Below the pieces are notes generated by a model, which worked only from the letters and a program-made list of their open reading frames with translations, ran no database searches and was not told where the DNA came from. Both the position numbers and the translations under genes were made by a program. From the NCBI GenBank assembly GCA_017694755.1, contig JADIMO010000035.1, positions 1 to 64,000 on the forward strand: a stretch of 64,000 bases of DNA, in the 5' to 3' direction. Positions 39,527-48,603 of the stretch are shown here, in pieces (position 1 is the first letter of the stretch; each line of letters begins with the position of its first letter). This stretch comes from Candidatus Cryptobacteroides merdavium. Its GTDB lineage: Bacteria > Bacteroidota > Bacteroidia > Bacteroidales > UBA932.

Positions 39527-40252
39527 ATGAAATTGGATAAGGAAAAGGCACTTGTAGTGTTCAGCGGCGGCCAGGATTCTTCCACCTGCCTCTTCTGGGC
39601 ATTGAAGCATTTCAAGGAAGTGCAGGCAATCACATTCACCTACGGGCAGAAACATAGCCTGGAGGTGAAGATGGCCGCCGCATTGGCGGAAAAGGCGGGA
39701 GTCAGTCTTGCTCTGATGGATGTCCCGCTCATCGGGCAGCTCGGAAGCAATTCTTTGACCGACCCGACAATCACTATGGACGAGGAAAAGCCGGAAGGCT
39801 CGTTCCCCAATACTTTTGTCCCGGGGAGGAACCTGTTTTTCCTGAGCATAGCCGCAGTGCATGCAAGGGAGCACGGCATCATGAATATCGTGACAGGCGT
39901 TTCTCAGACGGATTTCAGCGGCTACCCTGACTGCAGGGACTCTTTCATCAGGTCGCTGAATGTCACTCTCAATCTTGCTATGGACGAGCAGTTTGTGATA
40001 CATACCCCGCTGATGTGGCTTGACAAGGCGCAGACCTGGGCACTTGCCGATGAGTTGGGCGTGCTGGAAATCATCAGGAACGAAACATTGACATGCTACA
40101 ACGGCATCCCGGGCGACGGATGCGGGCATTGCCCTGCCTGCAGGCTCCGCCGTGCCGGTCTGGAAACATATCTTCAGCAGAAAGAAACCGATTTTCAACA
40201 TCGGGAGAACGATTTTCAACAGAAACAGACAAATGGAAAACAGGGAGAATGA
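39527..40252 (+). CDS. queC: 7-cyano-7-deazaguanine synthase
   Basis: [80 protein letters not shown] (Cys cluster). Confidence 0.96.
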   Translation: MKLDKEKALVVFSGGQDSSTCLFWALKHFKEVQAITFTYGQKHSLEVKMAAALAEKAGVSLALMDVPLIGQLGSNSLTDPTITMDEEKPEGSFPNTFVPGRNLFFLSIAAVHAREHGIMNIVTGVSQTDFSGYPDCRDSFIRSLNVTLNLAMDEQFVIHTPLMWLDKAQTWALADELGVLEIIRNETLTCYNGIPGDGCGHCPACRLRRAGLETYLQQKETDFQHRENDFQQKQTNGKQGE

Positions 40253-40691
40253 GGGACTTCAGGCCCTCGGGAAAAAGACTGAATACAGGAGCGACTATGC
40301 TCCTGAAGTGCTGGAGACCTTCGAGAACCGGCATCAGGACAATGATTATTGGGTCAGGTTCAACTGCCCGGAATTCACAAGCCTCTGCCCCATCACCGGG
40401 CAACCGGACTTTGCGGAGATACGCATAAGCTATATCCCGGATGTGAAGATGGTTGAGAGCAAGAGCCTGAAGCTCTATCTTTTCAGCTACAGGAACCACG
40501 GGGATTTTCATGAGGACTGCGTGAACAAGATAATGAAGGACCTTATCAGGCTGATGGACCCGAAATACATCGAAGTGACGGGTTTTTTCACGCCGCGCGG
40601 AGGCATATCAATCCATCCGTATGCCAATTATGGCCGCCCCGGTACTAAATATGCGGCTTTGGCGGAAAAAAGGCTGGCGGAGCATGAATGA
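40233..40691 (+). CDS. queF: NADPH-dependent 7-cyano-7-deazaguanine reductase
   Basis: [62 protein letters not shown]...[14 protein letters not shown]. Start reset to 40233 (overlaps the queC end). Confidence 0.95.
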   Translation: MENRENEGLQALGKKTEYRSDYAPEVLETFENRHQDNDYWVRFNCPEFTSLCPITGQPDFAEIRISYIPDVKMVESKSLKLYLFSYRNHGDFHEDCVNKIMKDLIRLMDPKYIEVTGFFTPRGGISIHPYANYGRPGTKYAALAEKRLAEHE

Positions 40692-40751
40692 CACTGTGCG
40701 GAATCTGTACGGTTTTTGCATATATGCCGCCTCGTGATAAAGAAACGACAA

Positions 40752-41246
40752 ATGAAGAAGATAATCAATCCGTGGCTTGATCTTGTCAAAGACGGCTACA
40801 ACTGTTTCGGATGTGCCCCGTGCAATCCTTTCGGCCTGAAGATGGAATTCTATGAGGACGGGGACGAGATAGTGTCCTTCTGGAACTCTTCAGACAACTA
40901 TCAGGGCTGGCTGCACACCCTTCATGGCGGCATCCAGTCCGCCATAATGGACGAGATAGCCGCCTGGGTGATGGCCCGTAAGCTTCAGCGTGCAGGCATG
41001 ACCACCAATCTGGACATCAAGTTCAAGAAGCCTGTGCCTACAGGGCCTGATGTCAGGATAGAGGTCAGGGCTCACATAAAGGAAATGAAACGCAATTTCG
41101 CCTTCATATCCGCCCGCATCATTTATCAGGGCGAGGTGTGTTCCGAGGCCGAAATGACCTACTACTGCTTCTCTCCTGAGAAGTCCGCCTCCGACTTCTA
41201 TTTCCGAGGTTGCGAAGTGGAGGATGATGGTTCCTCGGGGGAGTAA
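40752..41246 (+). CDS. PaaI-type hotdog-fold thioesterase
   Basis: GYNCFGCAPCNPFGLKMEFYEDGDEIVSFWNSSDNYQGWLHTLHGGIQSAIMDEIAAWVMA...TTNLDIKFKKPVPTG. Confidence 0.85.
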   Translation: MKKIINPWLDLVKDGYNCFGCAPCNPFGLKMEFYEDGDEIVSFWNSSDNYQGWLHTLHGGIQSAIMDEIAAWVMARKLQRAGMTTNLDIKFKKPVPTGPDVRIEVRAHIKEMKRNFAFISARIIYQGEVCSEAEMTYYCFSPEKSASDFYFRGCEVEDDGSSGE

Positions 41247-41292
41247 ATCAGTCGGATTCCGGACAAGCCAGGAATGGCCGTATATTAAAGAA

Positions 41293-41336
41293 AAACCCTA
41301 TCAGACTCCAGTGGAGAATGACAGGGTTTATTCTTT
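41293..41336. terminator. Bidirectional hairpin terminator (copy 1 of a repeated hairpin family)
   Basis: AAAGAAAAACCCTATCA-GA-CTCC-AGT-GGAG-AA-TGACAGGGTTTATTCTTT, between the convergent genes ending at 41246 (+) and 41348 (-). Confidence 0.75.
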
Positions 41337-41347
41337 GGGTGAAAGGA

Positions 41348-41776
41348 CTATTCTTCCTTCTTGCTGTCAACGAGTGCAAAAGACAGGTTGCCTTTGCAGC
41401 ACAGCTTGCCGTCCACTTTGAGCGAAGCTTCGGTGAAGAAGATCATACCTCTTCTGCCGGTGAGCCTTGCAGTGATCTCGCAGAGGTCACCGGGGCGGAC
41501 AATGTTCTTGAAACGGACATTGTCGATGCCGCTGTAGAGCGTTGTGCGGCCTTTCAGCTCGTCTTTCACAAGCAGGGCGCAGCTCTGGGCCATGATTTCA
41601 CACTGGATGACTCCGGGCACTATAGGATTGCCAGGGAAATGTCCCCTGCAGAAGAATTCATCTTCCTTTATCCTGTACTTGGCATGTGCAATGCCTTCAG
41701 CGTCGATTTCGATTTCATCGACCAGAAGCATCGGCTCGCGGTGAGGCAGGTATTCCTTAAGTTCTTCTCTGTTCAT
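41348..41776 (-). CDS. FabZ/FabA-like 3-hydroxyacyl-ACP dehydratase (hotdog fold)
   Basis: LKEYLPHREPMLLVDEIEIDAEGIAHAKYRIKEDEFFCRGHFPGNPIVPGVIQCEIMAQSCALL. Confidence 0.9.
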   Translation of the reverse strand: MNREELKEYLPHREPMLLVDEIEIDAEGIAHAKYRIKEDEFFCRGHFPGNPIVPGVIQCEIMAQSCALLVKDELKGRTTLYSGIDNVRFKNIVRPGDLCEITARLTGRRGMIFFTEASLKVDGKLCCKGNLSFALVDSKKEE

Positions 41777-41820
41777 TTTGATCGGTATTTTGGAATCAGG
41801 TTTCAGTACTTGGCCGCCGG

Positions 41821-43080
41821 CTATTCTTCAACTTTTCTGAATGCCACGCAACCGTTGTGTCCTCCGAAGCCGAGAGAGTCGGATATCGCGATGGTGAGAT
41901 CCACCTTTTCAGGCTTGTTCGGGGTATAGTTGAGGTCACATTCAGGATCAGGAGTGTCGAGGTTGATGGTAGGCGGCACAATTCCGTTGGTGAGGGCGAG
42001 AACTGCGGCGATTGCCTCCACGGCACCTGTGGCACCGAGCATGTGTCCTGTCATGGACTTGGTGGAGCAGATGTGGGCCTTGTAGGCATCGTCCCCAAGG
42101 GCCATTTTGAATGTCTTGGTCTCAAGCGAGTCGTTGAGGGCTGTTCCTGTTCCGTGTGCATTGATGTGGAGCACATCGGATGACGGATTGTAGCCGGCCT
42201 CTTCGAGAGCCATCTTCACTGCGGCAGCCTGAGTCTTGCAGTCTGTCCTTGGGGCAGTCATATGGTATGCATCGCAGGTGTTGCCGTATCCGCATACTTC
42301 GGCGATGATCTTCGCCCCGCGGGCCTTGGCATGCTCATATTCCTCGAGGACGAGCATTCCGGCTCCTTCTCCCATCACGAATCCGCCCCTGTTGGCGTTG
42401 AACGGAAGGGAAGCGTATTTAGGGTCTTCAGACCTTGAAAGCGCCTTGGCATTGGCGAAGCCTGCTATTCCGAGAGGAATTGTGGCTGCCTCTGAGCCTC
42501 CGGCGATGATTGCATCTGCATATCCGTGCATTATGGCCCTGTATGCCTCACCCACGGTGTGTGTTGATGTGGCGCAAGCCGTCACGACCGGAACGCAGGG
42601 ACCGCAGAGATTGTGGCGGATGGCTATGTTGCCTGCTGCCATGTTGGCTATCATGGTCGGGATGAAGAGAGGGGATATCCATTTTGCCCCGTCCTTGATC
42701 ATCTTCTCGCTTTCCTTGTACTGTGTGCTGAATCCTCCGATTCCGGAGCCTACATATACACCGAAACGCATCGGGTCGATGTTCCCGTCTTCCCCTTCCG
42801 ATGCCTTCAGCCCGGACTGCCTTATGGCCTCATTTGCGGCGGCCACGGCAAAGACGGAAAACTTGTCCTGCTTTCTTGCAAATGCAGGCTCTACGCCATA
42901 ATCTGCCGGATTGAAGTCCTTGACCTCGCCGGCCACCTTTGCAGGAAGGTCGTCAGTCGGGAATGCCTTGATGAAATCGATGCCGCAGACTCCTGCAAGA
43001 AGGTTGTTCCAGAAATCGTTGACATTGTTCCCGACAGGCGATATGACGCCCATTCCGGTTATTACCACTCTTTTGTTCAT
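41821..43080 (-). CDS. fabF: Beta-ketoacyl-ACP synthase II
   Basis: KRVVITGMGVISPVGNNVNDFWNNLLAGVCGI...TACATSTHTVGEAYRAI, NAHGTGTALND, STKSMTGHMLGATGAVEAI, NSLGFGGHNG-type end. Confidence 0.96.
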   Translation of the reverse strand: MNKRVVITGMGVISPVGNNVNDFWNNLLAGVCGIDFIKAFPTDDLPAKVAGEVKDFNPADYGVEPAFARKQDKFSVFAVAAANEAIRQSGLKASEGEDGNIDPMRFGVYVGSGIGGFSTQYKESEKMIKDGAKWISPLFIPTMIANMAAGNIAIRHNLCGPCVPVVTACATSTHTVGEAYRAIMHGYADAIIAGGSEAATIPLGIAGFANAKALSRSEDPKYASLPFNANRGGFVMGEGAGMLVLEEYEHAKARGAKIIAEVCGYGNTCDAYHMTAPRTDCKTQAAAVKMALEEAGYNPSSDVLHINAHGTGTALNDSLETKTFKMALGDDAYKAHICSTKSMTGHMLGATGAVEAIAAVLALTNGIVPPTINLDTPDPECDLNYTPNKPEKVDLTIAISDSLGFGGHNGCVAFRKVEE

Positions 43081-43128
43081 ATTCGTCCTTGTTATTGTTA
43101 TGTTAGGTAAATGTGCGTCATCCTTGTG

Positions 43129-44073
43129 TTATGCCAGAAGTTCCGGTGCCCCTGAGAGAAGCTTTTCTGCACCTCCTATAAGGTCTTCGATGATTGCCTT
43201 TGCAGGCTCGATCTTCTTGACCATTCCGGCGCATTCTCCTGCCATGTAGCTTCCGTTAGGGTCGCCTTCCTTGACAGCCTTGCGGAGGGCTCCCGTACCG
43301 AAGGCAAGTATTTCCTCCGGTTTCACTGCCGGATCGGACTCCATCTTTGCGAAAGTCTTGGAGAACGGGGTCTTGAGTGACCGTACCGGATGGCCGAGGG
43401 TCTTTCCTGTCACGATTGTGGAGATGTCGGTGGCCTTGAGGATCTTGTCCTTGTAGTTCTGGTGGACGGTGCATTCCTCGGCAGAGAGGAAGCGCGTACC
43501 TACCTGTACTGCATCTGCACCGAGCATGAAGGCTGCAGCCACTCCTCTTCCGTCACAGATTCCGCCTGCGGCAATCACAGGGATGTCGAGGGCATCGACC
43601 ACCTGAGGGATGAGGGCCATTGTGTGCAGCTCTCCGACATGTCCGCCTGACTCTGCTCCTTCAGCCACCACTGCAGTTGCCCCGATGGCCTGCATCTTGA
43701 GGGCAAGGGCCACTGATGCCACCACCGGAATCACCTTGATGCCGGCGGCCTTCCATGCCTCCATGTACTGGGCAGGGGAGCCTGCACCTGTCGTGAGGAT
43801 CTTGACGCCTTCTTCAATCACCATCTGGGCAATCTCACCGGCATTCGGTGCCTGGAGCATGATGTTTACTCCGAAAGGCTTGTCGGTAAGTTCCTTGCAT
43901 TTCCTGATTTCATTCCTTACGGCCTCTGTTCCGGCATTGATTGAGGATATGAGGCCGAGACCGCCGGCATTAGACACGGCAGCCGCAAGTGAAGCGTCGG
44001 CAACCCATGCCATACCGCCCTGGAATACGGGATAGCTGATGCCGAGTATTTCGCAGATTCTACTTTTTATCAT
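43129..44073 (-). CDS. fabK: Enoyl-ACP reductase II (FabK/nitronate monooxygenase family)
   Basis: ICEILGISYPVFQGGMAWVADASLAAAVSNAGGLGLISS...FGVNIML...AEGAESGGHVGELHTMALIPQVVDALDIPVIAAGGICDGRGVAAAFMLGADAVQVGTRFL; start reset to 44073. Confidence 0.9.
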   Translation of the reverse strand: MIKSRICEILGISYPVFQGGMAWVADASLAAAVSNAGGLGLISSINAGTEAVRNEIRKCKELTDKPFGVNIMLQAPNAGEIAQMVIEEGVKILTTGAGSPAQYMEAWKAAGIKVIPVVASVALALKMQAIGATAVVAEGAESGGHVGELHTMALIPQVVDALDIPVIAAGGICDGRGVAAAFMLGADAVQVGTRFLSAEECTVHQNYKDKILKATDISTIVTGKTLGHPVRSLKTPFSKTFAKMESDPAVKPEEILAFGTGALRKAVKEGDPNGSYMAGECAGMVKKIEPAKAIIEDLIGGAEKLLSGAPELLA

Positions 44074-44102
44074 TTTCGTCAGATTTAAGTTTGTTGTACA
44101 AT

Positions 44103-45050
44103 TTACCATTCCATTATCACGGCTCCGGAAATGAACCCGGCTCCGAATGCGCTCAGGGCTATGGTCTCGCCACGCTTGATGATGCCGTTCCTGTTGCATT
44201 CGTCAAGCAGGATAGGGCAGCTTGCCGAAGATGAGTTGCCGTGGGTCTCGACATTGGTAGGGAACTTCTCATCCGGCTGCTCCAGAAAATCCTTGATGGA
44301 GCGGATTATGCGGATGTTGGCCTGGTGGAGCAGATAGTGGTCCACATCCCCTGCGGCCATCCCCAGCTTGTCGAGAAGATATTTGATGTCTCCAGTAGAG
44401 GCTTTCACTGCGAATTTGAACACATCCTGTCCTTTCATCTGGAGGGAAATGCTCTCCTCTTCCTTGGTGATATACGGAGTAGGCTCCAGCGTGCGTATCT
44501 GATAGAGCTTGTCAGTCGCGCTTGCAGCCGAGAGCTTTATCCCCTTTATGTTGTCACCCTCTGTCAGGACGGCGGCTCCTGCCCCGTCTCCGAAGAGGAC
44601 GCATACGTTCCTGTCTTTCCAGCTTGTCATTCTTGTCGGCTCTTCGGCGCATACGATCAGCACATTCTTCACTCTGCCGGCTTTGTAGAATGACTCGGCT
44701 ATGTCAAGGGCATAGATGAAACCTGCACATGCGCAGTTGATGTCCAGGCAAGGGCATGTCGCACCGATGGCCCCCTGGATGATGCAGCTGAGGGAAGGCG
44801 TGACATATTCGTTGACCACATTGGAGCATATTATGAAATCCAGGTCTTCCGCCTTCATCCCCGCATTTTCGAGTGCCTTTTCCGCTGCGCTTGCAGCCAG
44901 ATCCTCCAGTTTCTCGTCCGAGATGACATGCCTGTGCTTTATTCCGGTCCTCGGATATATCCAGGCATCGCTTGTGTCAAGAAATTCGGACAACATGTCG
45001 TTTGTCACAATCTTTTTGGGAATGGCACTTCCCGTTCCTATGATTTTCAT
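44103..45050 (-). CDS. fabH: 3-oxoacyl-ACP synthase III
   Basis: KIIGTGSAIPKKIVTNDMLSEFLDTSDAWIYPRTGIKHRHV, CLDINCACAGFIYALDIAESF, LLHQANIRIIRSIKDFL, GNSSSASCPI. Confidence 0.95.
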   Translation of the reverse strand: MKIIGTGSAIPKKIVTNDMLSEFLDTSDAWIYPRTGIKHRHVISDEKLEDLAASAAEKALENAGMKAEDLDFIICSNVVNEYVTPSLSCIIQGAIGATCPCLDINCACAGFIYALDIAESFYKAGRVKNVLIVCAEEPTRMTSWKDRNVCVLFGDGAGAAVLTEGDNIKGIKLSAASATDKLYQIRTLEPTPYITKEEESISLQMKGQDVFKFAVKASTGDIKYLLDKLGMAAGDVDHYLLHQANIRIIRSIKDFLEQPDEKFPTNVETHGNSSSASCPILLDECNRNGIIKRGETIALSAFGAGFISGAVIMEW

Positions 45051-45206
45051 TTTGTGAGTGGAATTTAGTTGTTATTCCTATGGTAAAAACATTTTCTTGA
45101 AACCGGACAAAATTACTTCCGATATTCCATTTTGGGAAATAATTGTGGCGATTTTTTCCGGTGAGTGGCAATAATACCTTTGAATATGCGCTTTATGTGG
45201 CGGAAT

Positions 45207-45238
45207 TTTGATATTTGTGGTGAAATTTGGTATCTTTG
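45207..45238 (+). promoter_or_regulatory. Primary-sigma promoter of the LytTR gene
   Basis: TTTG (45207-45210), 20-nt spacer, TATCTTTG (45231-45238). Confidence 0.8.
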
Positions 45239-45255
45239 CAGGAAATTGAACGGAT

Positions 45256-46185
45256 ATGATGAACAGGATGCTGCCGAAATATCTTCTGGAAAAGCACCAG
45301 CTTACGGGTACGGTCACCTTCGCCGTCCTCTTCGCCATCGTGTTCCTCAATCTGTACATCCCGTTTTCTGACACGGCCTGGTTCAGGCTAGGAAATTCCG
45401 TATTTTTCCTTTTTACCGCAGGCTTCATCGCCATTTCAATACTTTTTCTTGTAGCAAGCAGGGTGCTCATGTACAAGACCCGGCACCTGTTTGAGATGAG
45501 GGTGGTGCAATATGCCCTGTGGTGCATTGCGGAGGTTGTGGTCATCTGCCTTTTCTATACCTTTGTCACCCTTGACGTGGTGCGTCCCGACGGCGGCCCG
45601 GTCCCTTACCGGATTTTCATGAGGGCACTCCTGTATGCTTCAATAGCCCTTCTCGTCCCCTATATGATGTCAGCCATGTATTTCATAATAGGGGAGAAGG
45701 AGAAGACGATCCGCCTGATGAATTGCGGAGGCGGGGCAGTGCCGCAGGATGCAGCGCAGACTGATGAAGCCGGACATGGCAGCCTGGTTTCCCTTTTTGA
45801 CAACAACGGCACCCTGAAGCTTTCGATAAGGTCTTCATACCTTTATTATATGGAGGCTGATGACAATTATATAAAGGTGTGGTATGACGACGGGAGGGGA
45901 GCATTGAAGATGTATCTGCTGAGATGCCGACTGAAGACGGTGGAAGAGAGCTTCAAAGGCACCCCTCTGGTACGCTGCAACAGAAAATACATCGTGAACC
46001 TGGATAAGGTCAAGGTGCTCCGGAAGGAAAGTGACGGATATTTCCTGGATCTTGACAATGACGGGATTGTCCCCATTTCAGTTACAAGGACCTATACGGA
46101 GAATGTCCTGAAGCATTTTCCGTCCGGTGTCGCCATTGTGGAGGATCCGGCCTCTGCGGTCCGCAAGGCGGAAACAGGAACCTGA
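45256..46185 (+). CDS. Membrane-anchored LytTR DNA-binding regulator
   Basis: About four N-terminal TM helices, then LytTR: SSYLYYMEADDNYIKVWYDDGRGALKMYLLRCRLKTVEESFKGTPLVRCNRKYIVNLDKVKVLRKESDGYFLDLDNDGIVPISVTRTYTENVLKHF. Confidence 0.88.
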   Translation: MMNRMLPKYLLEKHQLTGTVTFAVLFAIVFLNLYIPFSDTAWFRLGNSVFFLFTAGFIAISILFLVASRVLMYKTRHLFEMRVVQYALWCIAEVVVICLFYTFVTLDVVRPDGGPVPYRIFMRALLYASIALLVPYMMSAMYFIIGEKEKTIRLMNCGGGAVPQDAAQTDEAGHGSLVSLFDNNGTLKLSIRSSYLYYMEADDNYIKVWYDDGRGALKMYLLRCRLKTVEESFKGTPLVRCNRKYIVNLDKVKVLRKESDGYFLDLDNDGIVPISVTRTYTENVLKHFPSGVAIVEDPASAVRKAETGT

Positions 46186-46201
46186 CCGGTATCCGTTCCC
46201 G

Positions 46202-46633
46202 TTATTTCTTTTTGGATTTTCTGAGCCTGTAGGCTGACTGTACCATCGCCTCATCAAGGGCAATGTTTCTGGCTGCCATTACATTAAGTATGGCTGCAAT
46301 GATAGGGAAGATGGCCGTGAATGAGAAAATCAGCTCATTCTCGTTCCTGAGCCTGATGAAGTCCACTCCTATCCAGATCTGGAATGCCGTCATCAGGATG
46401 GCTTCAAGGATGCTCAGCCGCATCTGGATCATGCGTGACTTGTATGAGAACAGGGTGAAGCCGTTTCCCGATATTATCATCACTATGAATATCAGGTAGA
46501 CAATATTCTCATAGTATTTTATGTGTTCCTCAGTGCCTCCCGGCCCTATTGTGGCAGCCACATTGCACATCAGCAGAGAGGCTATCAACAGGGTTGATAT
46601 TGCCAGGTATAAAGTCTGTATTCTTTGCCACAT
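46202..46633 (-). CDS. DUF4293 family membrane protein
   Basis: MWQRIQTLYLAISTLLIASLLMCNVA..., four TM segments. Confidence 0.82.
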   Translation of the reverse strand: MWQRIQTLYLAISTLLIASLLMCNVAATIGPGGTEEHIKYYENIVYLIFIVMIISGNGFTLFSYKSRMIQMRLSILEAILMTAFQIWIGVDFIRLRNENELIFSFTAIFPIIAAILNVMAARNIALDEAMVQSAYRLRKSKKK

Positions 46634-46724
46634 GTCTGTTGGATTTTAAATTTTCAAGACGGCAAAAATAGGAAAATTTGTCATAAAAAACTATATTTGA
46701 AGATGCATTATAAAAGAATCAGTC

Positions 46725-47621
46725 ATGGCAAGAGAAGAAATATCAGGCGTCAGGATCGCCGAATCAGAGCTTATAATCAATGACGACGGGTCCGCTTTTC
46801 ATATCCATATAAGGCCGGACGAGCTGGCTGACAATGTCATCCTTGTCGGGGATCCGGGCAGGGTGGACATGGTCGCAGACTATCTTGAAGACAAGGAGTT
46901 CAGGCATCAGTCGCGCGAATTCGTTTCAGTGACCGGAAGATACAAGGGCAAGAGAGTCACGGTGCTTTCAACGGGCATAGGCACGGACAACATCGACATC
47001 GTGATGAACGAGCTGGATGCCCTTGCCAACATAGATTTTTCCACAAGGGAGGTGAAGAGGGAGAAGAAATCCCTCAATATCCTGCGGATCGGGACATCGG
47101 GGGCGATACAGCCTGATGTGCCGCTCGGTTCCTTCGTCTTTTCACACATTTCCATCGGCTGCGACGGCCTGTTGAACTGGTATGCCGACAGGGATGCAAT
47201 TGCTCTTGCTGACTTTGAGGCGGCCTTCAAGGAGCACACCGGCTGGAACAGGCATCTCCCTGACCCGTATTTCGTGAGGGCTGGGAAGAGGATGTCCGCG
47301 CTCTTTGCCGACTGCACGGTGCCGGGAATGACGGTGTCGGCCTCCGGGTTCTACGGACCTCAGGGCCGTGTACTCAGAATGCCGCTTGCGATGCCTGACA
47401 TGCTTGAAACATTCGAGAGCTTCAGCTTCGGCGGATACAGGATCACCAATTTCGAGATGGAGGGATCCGCAATCGCCGGCATTGCGGCGCATCTCGGACA
47501 CAATGCCGGAACTGTCTGCGCCATCATAGCACACCGCTATCTCAAGAGCAGCAATCCGGACTACAAGCCGGTTGTACGAAGTCTGATAGAACTTTCGCTC
47601 GACAGGCTTTCCACATTGTAG
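46725..47621 (+). CDS. Nucleoside (uridine) phosphorylase family protein
   Basis: FHIHIRPDELADNVILVGDPGRVDMVADYL...VLSTGIGTDNIDIVMNELDALANIDF...LRIGTSGAIQPDVPLGSFV...FEMEGSAIAGIAAHLGH. Confidence 0.87.
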   Translation: MAREEISGVRIAESELIINDDGSAFHIHIRPDELADNVILVGDPGRVDMVADYLEDKEFRHQSREFVSVTGRYKGKRVTVLSTGIGTDNIDIVMNELDALANIDFSTREVKREKKSLNILRIGTSGAIQPDVPLGSFVFSHISIGCDGLLNWYADRDAIALADFEAAFKEHTGWNRHLPDPYFVRAGKRMSALFADCTVPGMTVSASGFYGPQGRVLRMPLAMPDMLETFESFSFGGYRITNFEMEGSAIAGIAAHLGHNAGTVCAIIAHRYLKSSNPDYKPVVRSLIELSLDRLSTL

Positions 47622-47622
47622 A

Positions 47623-48597
47623 TTATTTTCCGTACATTTCCTTTCGGGACTGGCTGGTCCCTTCTCCGGAAGGGATGGCCGGGTCGTCTATTACTGCATC
47701 CACAGTCCTGCCTTTGCCTCCGATGACATCCTCTTCGAGGAAGTTCAGCTGGTATTTCAGTGTTTCGTACATGCTGCCTGCCACTTCGTGCCCGTGTCCG
47801 GTGAATCGCAGGATGTTGTATCCGTAGCCGTATTTAGCCAGTCTTTCCGCTATCTTTGCCGAGCCGAAGAAGCCGAGCTTGAAGAATTTTATCTGTTTGT
47901 AGACGACGAGATTGTCTTCAGTTCCGTGCATTAGCAGCATGGGTGCGGGCTTCCTGGCGAAGTCCAGTGCGCCGTCCCTGGAAAGTATGGCGCCGGAGAA
48001 TGAAATTATCCCTTTGTATCTGAATCCGGCAGGGAGAACATCGGCATATTGGGTCCTGTTGCAGAGTTCGTATTCTGCCTGGAGGACACTGATGGCTCCG
48101 GCGGAAGATCCGCTTGCCACGATGTTGTCCGGGTCTATTCCGAGGCTTTCCGCGTTGTCAATCAGGAATGCCGTGGCGCTGAAAAGGTCTTCCACCGCCA
48201 TGTGTATGGCCTTGTCGAGCTGGTTGACCTGTCCTATCCCCACCTTGTCAACTCCTTTCAGGCCGAGCCTGTAGTCGATGCTGACCACTCTGTAGCCGTT
48301 TTTTGCCATGGCTTCAAACCATTTCTGGTAGTACGGGGTGTCCCTTTCCCCGCTTATGAAGCCTCCGCCGAACATGAAGATGATTGTGGGCTTTTCTTTC
48401 CCTGAGTCCGATATCATGTCCGTTTCTGCCGGATTGTATATGTCAAGGAAAAGTTCGCATGTGTCCCTTTCCGCAAATTTGTAGGTGCCGTCCGGGCAGA
48501 AATGAGCCTTGTCTTCCGCTGCGCTCCTGGATGCCAGTCCGAGCATTGCTGGCAGCATCAGGATCAGGGCCTTGATTTTCTTTGTCAGATTTTCCAT
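47623..48597 (-). CDS. Alpha/beta hydrolase (carboxylesterase-like, secreted)
   Basis: KPTIIFMFGGGFISGERDTPYYQKWFEAMAKNGYRVVSIDYRLG...NIVASGSSAGAISVLQAEYEL...PMLLMHGTEDNLV...FTGHGHEV. Confidence 0.85.
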   Translation of the reverse strand: MENLTKKIKALILMLPAMLGLASRSAAEDKAHFCPDGTYKFAERDTCELFLDIYNPAETDMISDSGKEKPTIIFMFGGGFISGERDTPYYQKWFEAMAKNGYRVVSIDYRLGLKGVDKVGIGQVNQLDKAIHMAVEDLFSATAFLIDNAESLGIDPDNIVASGSSAGAISVLQAEYELCNRTQYADVLPAGFRYKGIISFSGAILSRDGALDFARKPAPMLLMHGTEDNLVVYKQIKFFKLGFFGSAKIAERLAKYGYGYNILRFTGHGHEVAGSMYETLKYQLNFLEEDVIGGKGRTVDAVIDDPAIPSGEGTSQSRKEMYGK

Positions 48598-48603
48598 TTG
48601 TTT

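Noticed and set aside
40110-40130. CATCCCGGGCGACGGATG, resembling the intergenic repeat
   Set aside because: Lies inside the conserved queC Cys motif ([10 protein letters not shown]); chance similarity from coding constraint.
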